Source: Actinomycetota bacterium (lineage in GTDB: Bacteria; Actinomycetota; Acidimicrobiia; Acidimicrobiales; Ilumatobacteraceae). Taken from it: a stretch of 19,702 bases of DNA. The stretch spans positions 1-19,702 of the forward strand of contig VGBY01000006.1 of the NCBI GenBank assembly GCA_016870295.1, in the 5' to 3' direction. The notes beneath the pieces were generated by a model. That model did not search any database. It had not been told where the DNA came from and saw only the letters and a program-made list of their open reading frames with translations. Of the stretch, positions 1-8,257 are shown in pieces. Every line of letters starts with the position of its first letter. Within the stretch, counting starts at the first letter, position 1. The position numbers and the translations under genes were made by a program.

Positions 1-773
1 TGGGTGTAATGGTGGGCCGGTGATGACGCGAGTCTCTCTGGTGGCGCGACCTCGCAGACCTTTCCGAGGTACATCACATACACGCAGTCACTGATTGCAC
101 GCACGACCGCCAGGTCGTGCGAGATGAATAGCAACGACAATCCGTAGCGAATCTTCATCGCTTGAATAATGTTGAGAATCTGTGCCTGAATGCTCACATC
201 GAGCGACGAAACAGGCTCGTCACAGACAAGTAGTTGCGGCTCGATCGACAACGCACGGGCGATACTGATGCGCTGACATTGGCCTCCGGAGAACTCGGTC
301 GGTTTGCGATCACCCACGATTGCAGGGTCGAGATTTACTGACCGCAGCAGATCGTCCACCTTCGCCCGACGCTCTTCGTCGGTACCGCGACCCCACACTT
401 TGAGAGGCTGTTCAACCAGTTCACGTACCCGCAGATGAGGGTCGAGCGACGAGATTGAGTCCTGGAAGATCATTTGGATGTTTGGTCTGGCTCGACGCAA
501 CTCCTCACCCTTTAACGACGCCAGATCGTTGCCATTCAATAGCACTTTGCCAGAAACCGTAGGAATGAGTTGCATTACGCCCTTGGCAAGTGTCGACTTT
601 CCGCAGCCCGACTCACCGACGATTGCCACCGTCTCACCAGCGGCAACGTCAAGTGAGACATCAGAGACGGCCCGCACCGTGCCGGCTTTCGTCGTGTACT
701 CGACAACGAGATTCTCAACTCTCAGCAGAATCTCACGATCATCGCGCAGGTGCGGCACGGTACTGTTGGTCAT
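1..773 (-). CDS. DppF/OppF-family ABC transporter ATPase, operon 1 (3' end outside window)
   Basis: This is an ATP-hydrolysing subunit of a peptide/nickel-type ABC importer, expected on the cytoplasmic face bound to the two permeases encoded upstream. The first 257 residues are visible and the gene runs off the left edge after the PAHHYT segment, so the C-terminal oligopeptide-transporter domain is not seen. Motifs are Walker A GESGCGKST at residues 53-61, Q-loop Gln104, signature FSGGQ at 161-165, Walker B LLVCDE at 181-186 and the switch histidine at 219. The ATG at 773 overlaps the TGA of the preceding ATPase gene as ATGA, which suggests coupled translation. The N-terminus lines up residue for residue with the paralogue ending at 5428, which supports the start. 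The transported substrate cannot be read from the sequence. Confidence 0.93.
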   Translation of the reverse strand, partial: MTNSTVPHLRDDREILLRVENLVVEYTTKAGTVRAVSDVSLDVAAGETVAIVGESGCGKSTLAKGVMQLIPTVSGKVLLNGNDLASLKGEELRRARPNIQMIFQDSISSLDPHLRVRELVEQPLKVWGRGTDEERRAKVDDLLRSVNLDPAIVGDRKPTEFSGGQCQRISIARALSIEPQLLVCDEPVSSLDVSIQAQILNIIQAMKIRYGLSLLFISHDLAVVRAISDCVYVMYLGKVCEVAPPERLASSPAHHYT

Positions 774-1750
774 TGAGCAGGTGCCTTGAGTGGGTAGAAG
801 CATCGGTACCAGTGACCAGTGCCGTCGTCCAAGAGTTCGGGATGTTCCGTTCGACATTTTTCGGTTGCGTACCTGCAACGCGGTGCAAAAAAGCATGCCA
901 CAGTCTGTGCCACCGGATCGGGTGGCGCACCTTCAATTGCTTGAAGGGTTTCGCCGCGTTTTCCGTCAAGTCGCGGAATCGACTTGAGGAGTGCCTCCGT
1001 GTACGGCATCCTCGTACGGGCAAAAAGCGATCGCGTCGTCGCCAATTCAACTACTTCTCCCGCATACAAGACAGCAATTCGATCACTGTGCCCCGCAACG
1101 ATGCCGAGATCGTGGGTGACGATCACCATTCCCATGCCAAGTTTCTCGCGCAAGTCGCTCAAGAGCTCGAGCACTTGGGCCTGAACAGTGACATCGAGAG
1201 CTGTCGTCGGTTCGTCGGCCAGGAGCAGTTTCGGATTGCAGGCGATGGCCATGGCAATCATCACCCGTTGCCGCATCCCTCCCGATAACTGCAGAGGATA
1301 TTTGCGAACAAGTTTTTCGGGTTCAGGCATCCGCACCAGGCGCAGGAGTTCAACCACGCGTTCGTTTGCTGCCGCTTTGTCCATTCCCAGTCTTTTAACT
1401 AAAGCCTCAGAGAATTGCGAGCCGATTCGTCGCACGGGATTGAGTGCTGTCATCGGATCCTGAAAAACCATTGCAATCTCAGTGCCCCAGAAATGACGAA
1501 CCTCCTTGGCCGACATGGGGAGGAGTTCACGACCCGAAAAGCGAACGCTGCCACTGCGGTGTACCTTCTTGCCTCGTAGCAGGCCCATAGCGGCCCGCCA
1601 CATCACGGTCTTGCCCGAACCTGATTCTCCGACGATGCCAAGACACTCGCCCGCTGCGATGTGCAGCGTCACACCGCGAACTGCGTGCAACTTACCTCGC
1701 TTCGTATCGAATTGCACTCGCAAGTTTTCGAGCTCAAAGAGCGCGCTCAT
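770..1750 (-). CDS. DppD/OppD-family ABC transporter ATPase, operon 1
   Basis: This is the second ATPase of the first peptide-type importer and should pair with the DppF-like subunit to drive the permeases. It has 326 residues, normal for the family. Motifs are Walker A GESGSGKT at 41-48, Q-loop Gln97, signature LSGGM at 155-159, Walker B LLLADE at 175-180 and His213. The C-terminal oligopeptide-transporter domain carries Cys286, Cys292, Cys299 and Cys317. This four-cysteine pattern is found in DppD/OppD proteins, some of which bind an iron-sulfur cluster; binding here is only an inference. The ATG overlaps the permease C stop as ATGA, and its own stop overlaps the DppF-like start in the same way. 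Confidence 0.95.
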   Translation of the reverse strand: MSALFELENLRVQFDTKRGKLHAVRGVTLHIAAGECLGIVGESGSGKTVMWRAAMGLLRGKKVHRSGSVRFSGRELLPMSAKEVRHFWGTEIAMVFQDPMTALNPVRRIGSQFSEALVKRLGMDKAAANERVVELLRLVRMPEPEKLVRKYPLQLSGGMRQRVMIAMAIACNPKLLLADEPTTALDVTVQAQVLELLSDLREKLGMGMVIVTHDLGIVAGHSDRIAVLYAGEVVELATTRSLFARTRMPYTEALLKSIPRLDGKRGETLQAIEGAPPDPVAQTVACFFAPRCRYATEKCRTEHPELLDDGTGHWYRCFYPLKAPAQ

Positions 1751-2604
1751 ATTCGGGATTCGCGATCGTCGATGCGTAGACGGAAATAATCACCGAAGTA
1801 GTTGAGTGCCATCACAGTCAACCCGATAACGCCTGCAGGCACGAGTGTGGTGTGTGGTGTGATGGCGAGCTCTCCCCGATTTTTTGCCAGCATGGAACCC
1901 CAACTCGCACCCGGGTTTGCGCCAACACCAAGGATTGCAAGCCCACCCTCAATCACGATGACGACTCCGGCTGCCAGAAAGGCGACACTCATCATTGACG
2001 GCAGGACGTTCGGAATGATGTGTGTCCGCAAGATTGATCGCTTCTTCATACCGATCGACTCCGCCACCAGAACAAAGTCGCGGCCCGACCATGACAGGGC
2101 TGAGCCCCGCGCAAGGCGTCCGAGAATTGGGATTATCACCAAAGTCAACGAGATGATTAGCACCAACTCTCGCGGCCAGCCCGAAGACGGATCGTCAACA
2201 TTCGGGGTTGCAAACAATGCAACCATCACCAGCGTCAGCACAATCGTCGGAATCGCCAGCGAAACGTTGAAGTACATCGTCACGACGCTGTCTACCCAAC
2301 CGCGACGATACGCCGCAACGATACCCAAGAGACCACCAATCACGGAACCGATAAACACGGCCGTGAATGAAATACCGAGCGATGTACGTGCCCCATGCAC
2401 AAGCCCAGACAGAACGTCTGAGCCGTCGTAGTCGGTTCCAAGCAGATGGCCGTCGGAAAACAGTGGCAATCCGAGATTGTCGTAGTCGTACTCGTCCCAT
2501 TTCGGCAATGGGAAAAAGTCACCGAAGAACGCAGTAAAGACACAAACCAACAACCACCCACTTGCCAAATAGAACCCCAACGGGCCAGGCCTCCCCTTAG
2601 CCAC
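1747..2604 (-). CDS. DppC/OppC-family ABC transporter permease, operon 1
   Basis: This is the inner-membrane permease subunit that pairs with the DppB-like protein. The sequence shows one N-terminal hydrophobic segment, a short extracytoplasmic loop, then a bundle of hydrophobic segments. A cytoplasmic EAA-type loop with AESIGMKKRSILRTHIIP-like spacing contacts the ATPases. I chose the GTG at 2604 (285 residues). It overlaps the permease B stop by 8 bases and has a GAGG element five bases upstream. It also places the first membrane segment as in the operon 2 paralogue. An ATG at 2682 would overlap permease B by 86 bases and add an unconvincing non-homologous leader, so I reject it. GTG at 2610 is a possible alternative. 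Confidence 0.9.
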   Translation of the reverse strand: MAKGRPGPLGFYLASGWLLVCVFTAFFGDFFPLPKWDEYDYDNLGLPLFSDGHLLGTDYDGSDVLSGLVHGARTSLGISFTAVFIGSVIGGLLGIVAAYRRGWVDSVVTMYFNVSLAIPTIVLTLVMVALFATPNVDDPSSGWPRELVLIISLTLVIIPILGRLARGSALSWSGRDFVLVAESIGMKKRSILRTHIIPNVLPSMMSVAFLAAGVVIVIEGGLAILGVGANPGASWGSMLAKNRGELAITPHTTLVPAGVIGLTVMALNYFGDYFRLRIDDRESRI

Positions 2605-3562
2605 GCCCACCTCGGACTCGTGGGTCAACGACGGCGTACAGCACATCAACGATGAGATTAAAAACGATGTAGGCAATGGCAATCAGTGCAACGAGAGATT
2701 GAATAGCCAGATACTGACGGGTTGCAATGGCTGTCGTCAACAGCATTCCAAATCCATTCAACGCAAAGACAGATTCGATGACGACCGCACCACCGATGAG
2801 TGCACCCATCTGTAGTGCCGCAGAGGTCATGAGCGTTGAACTGGACGGTCGAAGGACGTGACGCCACAAAATCCACATGTTTGAGAGGCCTTTTGAGGAT
2901 GCCATCGTGACGAAGTCCTCGCGGAGGGTTGCAATCATGTCAACGCGCAACAGACGACTGAACGTTGCGATCAAGCCGATCGAGAGACTCACAACGGGCA
3001 TCACTAGCGATCTGAAATGTTCGGAGGGGTTCTCCGCGAAGGGTACGTAACCGATGACTGGCAGAAGGTCAAGTTGTACTCCGACCACGAACGCAAGTGC
3101 CAGCCCAATCGCAAAACTCGGGATTGACGAGACTGCAAAGAGCACATTGCTGATTGTTTTGTCTGTGCGTGTTTCGGCGCGATATGCAAGGAATATCCCG
3201 AGCGGCACCGCAAAGACGATGGAAACAACCATCGTGTAGAGCATGATTAACAAGCTCCTAGGCAACGCAACCGCCAACATCGAACGCACGGGTACGCCCC
3301 CACCATCGCCGGTCGATGCATACCAGACTCCGAAATCTCCACGGAGAAGGTCAAAGAGCCAGCTGAAATAATACTGCACGACATTGATGTCAAGCCCGAG
3401 TTCAGCACGGAGAGCAGCGCGGCCCTCCTCTGTCGCAAAAGGCATCAGTATCTCGATTGGGTCACCAGGCAGCCATCGAACGAGAATCGAAATTGAGAAG
3501 GTGACAAGAAAGAGGACGAGCACTGCCTTTGCAAGGTTCTTGAGAGCGACACGATATTTCAT
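2597..3562 (-). CDS. DppB/OppB-family ABC transporter permease, operon 1
   Basis: This permease subunit forms the translocation pore together with permease C. It has the standard DppB layout: an N-terminal membrane segment, the family motif around LVRWLPGDPIEIL, a large extracytoplasmic stretch, five further hydrophobic segments, and an EAA loop (DFVTMASSKGLSN) near residue 220. The ATG at 3562 is preferred because a GGGGGA element lies nine bases upstream. A TTG at 3571 would lie only two bases from that element. The gene follows the substrate-binding protein gene after a 92-base gap that holds a strong hairpin. Confidence 0.92.
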   Translation of the reverse strand: MKYRVALKNLAKAVLVLFLVTFSISILVRWLPGDPIEILMPFATEEGRAALRAELGLDINVVQYYFSWLFDLLRGDFGVWYASTGDGGGVPVRSMLAVALPRSLLIMLYTMVVSIVFAVPLGIFLAYRAETRTDKTISNVLFAVSSIPSFAIGLALAFVVGVQLDLLPVIGYVPFAENPSEHFRSLVMPVVSLSIGLIATFSRLLRVDMIATLREDFVTMASSKGLSNMWILWRHVLRPSSSTLMTSAALQMGALIGGAVVIESVFALNGFGMLLTTAIATRQYLAIQSLVALIAIAYIVFNLIVDVLYAVVDPRVRGGRG

Positions 3563-3603
3563 TACGCCCAATCCCCCACTCTTGTCGATACGGCGACACC
3601 CCT

Positions 3604-3638
3604 AGGTGGGGTGGGAACGCAATCGGCCCACCCCACCT
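3604..3638 (-). terminator. Intercistronic hairpin between binding protein and permease B, operon 1
   Basis: There is a perfect 12-bp inverted repeat, AGGTGGGGTGGG against CCCACCCCACCT, with an 11-base loop at 3616-3626. On the transcribed strand it follows the binding-protein stop and precedes permease B, and no clear U-run follows it. It may be a partial terminator or an RNA-stabilising 3' structure. Either would leave more binding-protein message than permease message, a common arrangement in ABC importers. The hairpin is seen; the role is inferred. Confidence 0.6.
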
Positions 3639-3654
3639 GGTGTACTGAAAATGT

Positions 3655-5292
3655 CTAGTCGCTCACCTTCACAGATGCGATATCAAACCCTGAAAGACCA
3701 ACGACAGGACGCTTACCCCCAACGGGCAACGGTGTCTCGCCGAGGCCGGTGACCGTATTGCGCGCGACAATGAAACCACCCTCGTTATAGGTCGGCACCC
3801 AGTACGCCTCACCATGCAATACGGCCGCACACTCCTGATACTTCGCAGCCGCATTGGTCTCAAGAGCAGTTTGGAAACAGGCTGCCAAACCAGGATTGGT
3901 GAATCGGAAACCTGACAGCTCGAGGTTCGTCTTGCGCGAAAAGAGATCTGCAAACGCTGGCGAATAGCCAGCTACGACATTGAACCACGACACCTGCTGC
4001 TGTAGCGCGAATCCTCGCAGGATTACGGCAGTGGCAGTGACGGGCGGCATTAGCGAGCAGGCGGCACCGGCCTTTTTCAGCATGTTGCACACCGCTTGGT
4101 TTGCTTTTGCCGACTCGGTTGACTCCGTAGTTGGAAGCAGTACCGTCAGATCCTTGCCCGTCTCGGTCTTGTAGGCGGCCACGTACTGTTTGGCTTTGGC
4201 CAAATCGAATGTCGCACATTTCTTCTTTCCGCCATTCGACAGGTTGTACGGGTGGTACGTCGCCCCGAAGCAGTACGCCGCATCCGCGTTCCCCTTTGCT
4301 ACGACCTTGGCGAGAGCCTCACGATCAATTGCATACGAGAAAGCCAGTCGCGCACTCTTACTGTTGAATGGCGCTGCGGTCGTATTCATATGGAACGACC
4401 ATGTGGTATCGCGTCTACCTTCGAAGAGAACTAGTTTCGCGTTCTTTTTCATCTCATTGAGTTGCGGCCCCGAACTGGCACCAAACGTTGCGATATCAGC
4501 TTGACCTTTAACCAGCGCGTTTGTGCGTTGAGCGGCATCCAGCACCACCTTGTATGTCACCGTTGCCGCCTTCGGCAGTCTTTTGCCGGCAGCATCTTTT
4601 CGCCAATAGTTGGGGTTTGCTTCAAGAACGGTCTGGAACTGGTCTACGCCCTTACTCCTGATCTTGAACGGGCCCGTACCTGCCCCCACTGTGGTGCCAC
4701 AAGCCTTGGTTTGTAGCGTTTTGGTCGACCAGATCACGGGGCGTCCGTTGGCGTACCACGACTCATTGAACAACGGCCGGGGTGCGGGAAGGTTGAACTG
4801 CACGACATACTTGCCAAGAGCCTGTGCCTTGGCTGCAAATTGGGCGAGCGACGTGACACCTCCGAAGCCGTCCTGCCACGCGATTGCGGGCAAGGAGGCG
4901 GGAATGAGTGGATTGAGACCGAGGTTGGCCGCCACGTTGGCGAGCACGGTCGCTGCCGTGAGTTCTTCACCGTCGTGGAAGTAGATGCCCTCTCGAAGTG
5001 TGAATTTCCAGGTCTTAAAGTCAGCAGAGTTCTCGACCGTCTTGGCGAGGTAGGGAACGATCTTGCCCTTTTCGTTCATTATCGTCAGCGTTTCTGCGAC
5101 AGCGTTCTTAGCTGAAATCTGATCAAGACCCGGCGAATCTTGCGCACACCAGCCAGAGTCTTTCTCGCCAATCAGGATGACGATGTCGTCACCTTTTGCG
5201 GCAGCAGGTGCGACTTGGCTGAGAGACGCGACGAGTGCCATTGCCATTACGAAGGCCACTTTGCGGTGATTGCCTCGGGATAACTTGTTCAT
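3655..5292 (-). CDS. Extracellular solute-binding protein, family 5 (Dpp/Opp type), operon 1
   Basis: This binding protein captures the substrate outside the membrane and delivers it to the downstream permeases. It has 545 residues, typical of family 5. Residues 1-32 form a Sec signal peptide with a basic start, a hydrophobic core and an AxA-type site near APAAAKGDD. There is no lipobox cysteine, so it may be secreted or held by other means. Family landmarks include KFTLREGIYFHDG near residue 95, GTGPFKI near 205 and the NPNYWRKD segment near 225. The start is supported by AGGAGGG five bases before the ATG. Its signal peptide nearly matches that of the operon 2 binding protein while the mature parts differ widely. 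The ligand is unknown. Confidence 0.94.
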   Translation of the reverse strand: MNKLSRGNHRKVAFVMAMALVASLSQVAPAAAKGDDIVILIGEKDSGWCAQDSPGLDQISAKNAVAETLTIMNEKGKIVPYLAKTVENSADFKTWKFTLREGIYFHDGEELTAATVLANVAANLGLNPLIPASLPAIAWQDGFGGVTSLAQFAAKAQALGKYVVQFNLPAPRPLFNESWYANGRPVIWSTKTLQTKACGTTVGAGTGPFKIRSKGVDQFQTVLEANPNYWRKDAAGKRLPKAATVTYKVVLDAAQRTNALVKGQADIATFGASSGPQLNEMKKNAKLVLFEGRRDTTWSFHMNTTAAPFNSKSARLAFSYAIDREALAKVVAKGNADAAYCFGATYHPYNLSNGGKKKCATFDLAKAKQYVAAYKTETGKDLTVLLPTTESTESAKANQAVCNMLKKAGAACSLMPPVTATAVILRGFALQQQVSWFNVVAGYSPAFADLFSRKTNLELSGFRFTNPGLAACFQTALETNAAAKYQECAAVLHGEAYWVPTYNEGGFIVARNTVTGLGETPLPVGGKRPVVGLSGFDIASVKVSD

Positions 5293-5322
5293 TTGGACCC
5301 TCCTGGGTGCTCAATGGACACA

Positions 5323-5352
5323 ACCGTACAAGCGGGGTATGAGGTATGTCAA
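5323..5352 (-). promoter_or_regulatory. Probable main promoter of operon 1
   Basis: On the minus strand a perfect -35 TTGACA (5347-5352) is followed after 18 bp by TACGGT (5323-5328), with the binding-protein start about 30 bases downstream. The same architecture, including the flanking ATTGACAT and TGTAC, recurs before operon 2, which strongly supports function. The 135-base gap 5293-5427 holds only this promoter, the ribosome binding site and a weak hairpin. Confidence 0.72.
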
Positions 5353-5427
5353 TTGTCATATCCAGCGTCCACTGGCTGGGCTAAAGATGAAAATCAGCCC
5401 TCCACGCCGCTCTGGGCCGTGCCATGG

Positions 5428-6417
5428 TCAGCTCCGCGGGTGATGGCAGGCCACGAACTGGCCGGGAGATACCTCGCGCAACTGCGGCTCCTCGGCAGCG
5501 CACTTCTCCGTGGCAGCTGGGCACCGCGTGCGGAATCGACAACCCGACGGCGGTGCCACCGGGGACGGAGGCTCACCCTGCAAGGGCACCGTCGTGCGCT
5601 TGCGGGTGGGGTCAGGAATGGGTACGGAGTTGATGAGCGCACTGGTGTAGTGGTGGGCAGGTTTGGAGTAGATGACATCGGGTGAACCGACCTCGCAGAT
5701 CTTGCCGAGGTACATCACCATGATGCGGTTGCTCACGGCCTTCACCACGGCGAGGTCGTGGCTGATGAAGATCATCGTCAGGCCGTAGCGATCCTTCATG
5801 TCTTGCAGCAAGTTAAGGATTTGGGCCTGGATGCTCACGTCCAAGGCACTGACTGGTTCATCGCAGATCAGCATGCGCGGCTCGAGTGCGAGGCTGCGGG
5901 CGATGCTGATGCGCTGACACTGACCACCGGAGAACTCATACGAGCGTCGGTTAAGCACGAGTTCGGGATCGAGACCGACATTATTCAGCAGTTCACGCAC
6001 CTTCACGGCACGCTCCTCTTCGCTACCCCGCTCCCACACCCACAGTGGCTCTTCGATCAGGTCTCGCACCATCATTCGTGGGTCGAGCGAAGAAATCGGG
6101 TCTTGAAATACCATCTGCATCGCGGTACGCGCCGAACGTAATTGCTCCTTGGGCAACTTGCTGAGATTGGTGCCTTCAAAGATGACATCGCCAGAGTTCG
6201 GTGGCGGCAGTTGCAATACCGCCTTGCCGAGCGTGGTCTTACCGCAGCCCGACTCACCGACGATGGCCAAGGTTTCCCCACGGCACACATCGAAGCTGAT
6301 TTTCGAAACGGCGTTGACTACTCGCCCACCGCCTGCTTTGAACTCGACGACGAGGTCTCGTACTTCGAGTACGACTTCGTCATTATTGCGCATGTGCGCA
6401 ACGCCAGAGCCGGCCAT
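5428..6417 (-). CDS. DppF/OppF-family ABC transporter ATPase, operon 2
   Basis: This is the last gene of the second peptide-type importer operon and encodes one of its two ATPases. It has 329 residues and is complete. Motifs are Walker A GESGCGKT at 54-61, Q-loop Gln105, signature FSGGQ at 162-166, Walker B MLICDE at 182-187 and His220. The C-terminal domain has Cys293, Cys299, Cys306 and Cys324 in the same four-cysteine spacing as the DppD-like subunits. The start overlaps the upstream stop by one base (TAATG). It is clearly paralogous along its length to the ATPase at the left edge, including the unusual Cys after FSGGQ. Confidence 0.95.
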   Translation of the reverse strand: MAGSGVAHMRNNDEVVLEVRDLVVEFKAGGGRVVNAVSKISFDVCRGETLAIVGESGCGKTTLGKAVLQLPPPNSGDVIFEGTNLSKLPKEQLRSARTAMQMVFQDPISSLDPRMMVRDLIEEPLWVWERGSEEERAVKVRELLNNVGLDPELVLNRRSYEFSGGQCQRISIARSLALEPRMLICDEPVSALDVSIQAQILNLLQDMKDRYGLTMIFISHDLAVVKAVSNRIMVMYLGKICEVGSPDVIYSKPAHHYTSALINSVPIPDPTRKRTTVPLQGEPPSPVAPPSGCRFRTRCPAATEKCAAEEPQLREVSPGQFVACHHPRS

Positions 6418-7406
6418 TACGGCTTCCTTGCAATCGTATGACCGAGTGGATACCAGCAGCGATACAAGTGACCGTTACCAGCATCAAGGAGCGGTGGATG
6501 TTCGTCGTGGCACTTCTGCTGCGCGTAGCTGCAGCGTGTCACGAAACCGCAACCTTTGGGCCGATCCACCGGGTTCGGCAGACGCCCCTCGATCACTTGC
6601 AGTCGCTCACCACTCTTCATCTCGATGTTTGGAATCGAGTTGAGCAGCGCCTGCGTATACGGCATCTTCATGTTGGCAAACAACTCTGCTGTGGTCGCCT
6701 GCTCCACCACTTCTCCCGCATACATCACCGCGACGAAATCGGTGTGATTGGCGACGACGCCCAGATCGTGTGTAATAAGGACCATCGACATCTTGAGATC
6801 TCTTCGCAGTTCGGACAACAACTGCAGAATCTGTGCCTGCACCGTCACATCGAGCGCGGTCGTGGGTTCGTCAGCAAACAGCAATTTCGGGTTGCACGAG
6901 ATGGCGATGGCAATCATCACGCGCTGACGCATGCCACCGGACAACTGGTAGGGGAATTTCTTCAACATCGCTTCCGGGTCGGGAATACGAACGAGTGAAA
7001 GCAGTTCAGCACTGCGAGCCAGAGCAGCTTTTTTGTCCATGCCGAGCCGCAGACGCAAACTCTCCGACAACTGTGTGCCGATACGTCGCACCGGGTTGAG
7101 CGCAGTCATCGGGTCTTGGAAGATCATGGCCATGCCAGTACCGAACTCGTTGCGCACTTCCTCGCGCGTCATTGCCGTGAGTTCTTTGCCGTCGAACACG
7201 ACCGTGCCATCTCGCTGCACATTGCTGCCCGACAGCAAACCCATTGCTGCCCGACATGCCACCGTTTTTCCCGAACCCGACTCTCCGACTATGCCCACGC
7301 TGGCCCCCGCGGGAATCTCAAGGTCAACACTGCGCACGGCCTCGAGTGAACCAAACGGCGTCGCAAACCGAACATGCAAATTTCCGATGGACATCATCGA
7401 GTTCAC
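6417..7406 (-). CDS. DppD/OppD-family ABC transporter ATPase, operon 2
   Basis: This is the partner ATPase of operon 2, with 329 residues. Walker A GESGSGKT at 41-48, signature LSGGM at 155-159, Walker B LLFADE at 175-180 and His213 fall at exactly the same residue numbers as in the operon 1 paralogue. So do Cys286, Cys292, Cys299 and Cys317, which shows a duplication without indels over most of the length. The start is taken as the GTG at 7406, overlapping the permease stop as GTGA. An ATG at 7394 would align with the start of the paralogue and remains possible; no good ribosome binding site separates the two. Confidence 0.94.
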   Translation of the reverse strand: MNSMMSIGNLHVRFATPFGSLEAVRSVDLEIPAGASVGIVGESGSGKTVACRAAMGLLSGSNVQRDGTVVFDGKELTAMTREEVRNEFGTGMAMIFQDPMTALNPVRRIGTQLSESLRLRLGMDKKAALARSAELLSLVRIPDPEAMLKKFPYQLSGGMRQRVMIAIAISCNPKLLFADEPTTALDVTVQAQILQLLSELRRDLKMSMVLITHDLGVVANHTDFVAVMYAGEVVEQATTAELFANMKMPYTQALLNSIPNIEMKSGERLQVIEGRLPNPVDRPKGCGFVTRCSYAQQKCHDEHPPLLDAGNGHLYRCWYPLGHTIARKP

Positions 7407-8257
7407 AGGCGTCCTTCACGTCGGTCGAGTTTTCCACGCAGGACATCGCCCACATGGTTGGTGCTGATCACCGTAAACGCAAGTGCGATGATCGGGATGT
7501 AGAGCGCATGGGGGTTGTACTCAAGGTCGTTGCGACCACGTGCGATCATCCCGCCCCACGACGCACCATCGGGGATGCCGACACCTAGCAACGAGAGCGA
7601 TGCCTCGGCGATGATTACAACACCAACAGCAAGGAATCCGACTGCGATTAGTGCCGGCAGTACATTCGGCACTATGTGGCGTGAGATGATATGCCGATCG
7701 CGCATCCCCATTGAACGGGCAGCAACGATGAACTCGCGCCCCGACCAAGCCAAAGTTGCTGCTCGTGCAATACGTCCAAGAATTGGAATAATGACGATAG
7801 TCAATGACATGACGAGCGTGATGAGGCGTCGCCATGTCGGTACCGCCTCATTGATGTCGACATTCGTGGCGAGTACCGCCACGAGCGCGAGTGCCAGCAC
7901 GAGGTTGGGCACCGAGAGCACAACATTGAAGGCCGTGTTGACGACGGAGTCGTAGCGACCGCGGTAGTAAGCCGCGGTAACTCCGAGCAGCGACCCGATG
8001 AACCCGCCCAGTCCAACCGACACCACGGCAATGAAGATTGACAGTCGTGCACCATTGATGATGCCTGAAAAAATGTCATAGCCGTTCGAGTCGACACCGA
8101 ACCAGTGGCCCGATGTGAACGGCGGTGAGTCGATAAAGTCGCCGTGAATCACTTGATAGCCGTCAATCGGTATGAATGAGCCAAACACGGCCAAGAAGAC
8201 GGCAAAGCCCAGCCAACCAAACGCGAAGTAGGTGGGGATGGTGTACTTCTTACGCAT
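7403..8257 (-). CDS. DppC/OppC-family ABC transporter permease, operon 2
   Basis: This is a membrane permease subunit of 284 residues with an N-terminal hydrophobic segment, a loop, then five hydrophobic segments. Its EAA loop reads EFIVAARSMGMRDR with a following HIVPNVLPALI. The ATG at 8257 is chosen because it overlaps the permease B stop by 8 bases, exactly as in operon 1, and puts the first membrane segment at the family position. The longer reading from 8299 would overlap permease B by 50 bases. Its stop overlaps the ATPase start as GTGA. Confidence 0.91.
   Translation of the reverse strand: MRKKYTIPTYFAFGWLGFAVFLAVFGSFIPIDGYQVIHGDFIDSPPFTSGHWFGVDSNGYDIFSGIINGARLSIFIAVVSVGLGGFIGSLLGVTAAYYRGRYDSVVNTAFNVVLSVPNLVLALALVAVLATNVDINEAVPTWRRLITLVMSLTIVIIPILGRIARAATLAWSGREFIVAARSMGMRDRHIISRHIVPNVLPALIAVGFLAVGVVIIAEASLSLLGVGIPDGASWGGMIARGRNDLEYNPHALYIPIIALAFTVISTNHVGDVLRGKLDRREGRL

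Noticed and set aside
590..1288. Long plus-strand open frame of 232 codons
   Set aside because: It lies antisense to the two well-supported ATPase genes, its translation is Arg/His/Ser-rich with no recognisable domain, and it has no ribosome binding site.
1802..2431. Plus-strand open frame of 209 codons
   Set aside because: It is antisense to permease C of operon 1; the low-complexity Thr/Ile/Arg-rich translation mirrors the permease codons.
2605..2682. Longer N-terminus for permease C of operon 1
   Set aside because: It would overlap permease B by 86 bases and does not match the paralogue, which starts at the equivalent of 2604.
5378..5400. Hairpin GGGCTGA/TTAGCCC as terminator between the two Dpp operons
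   Set aside because: The stem is only 7 bp with a G-U pair and no U-run follows; too weak to list as a terminator.
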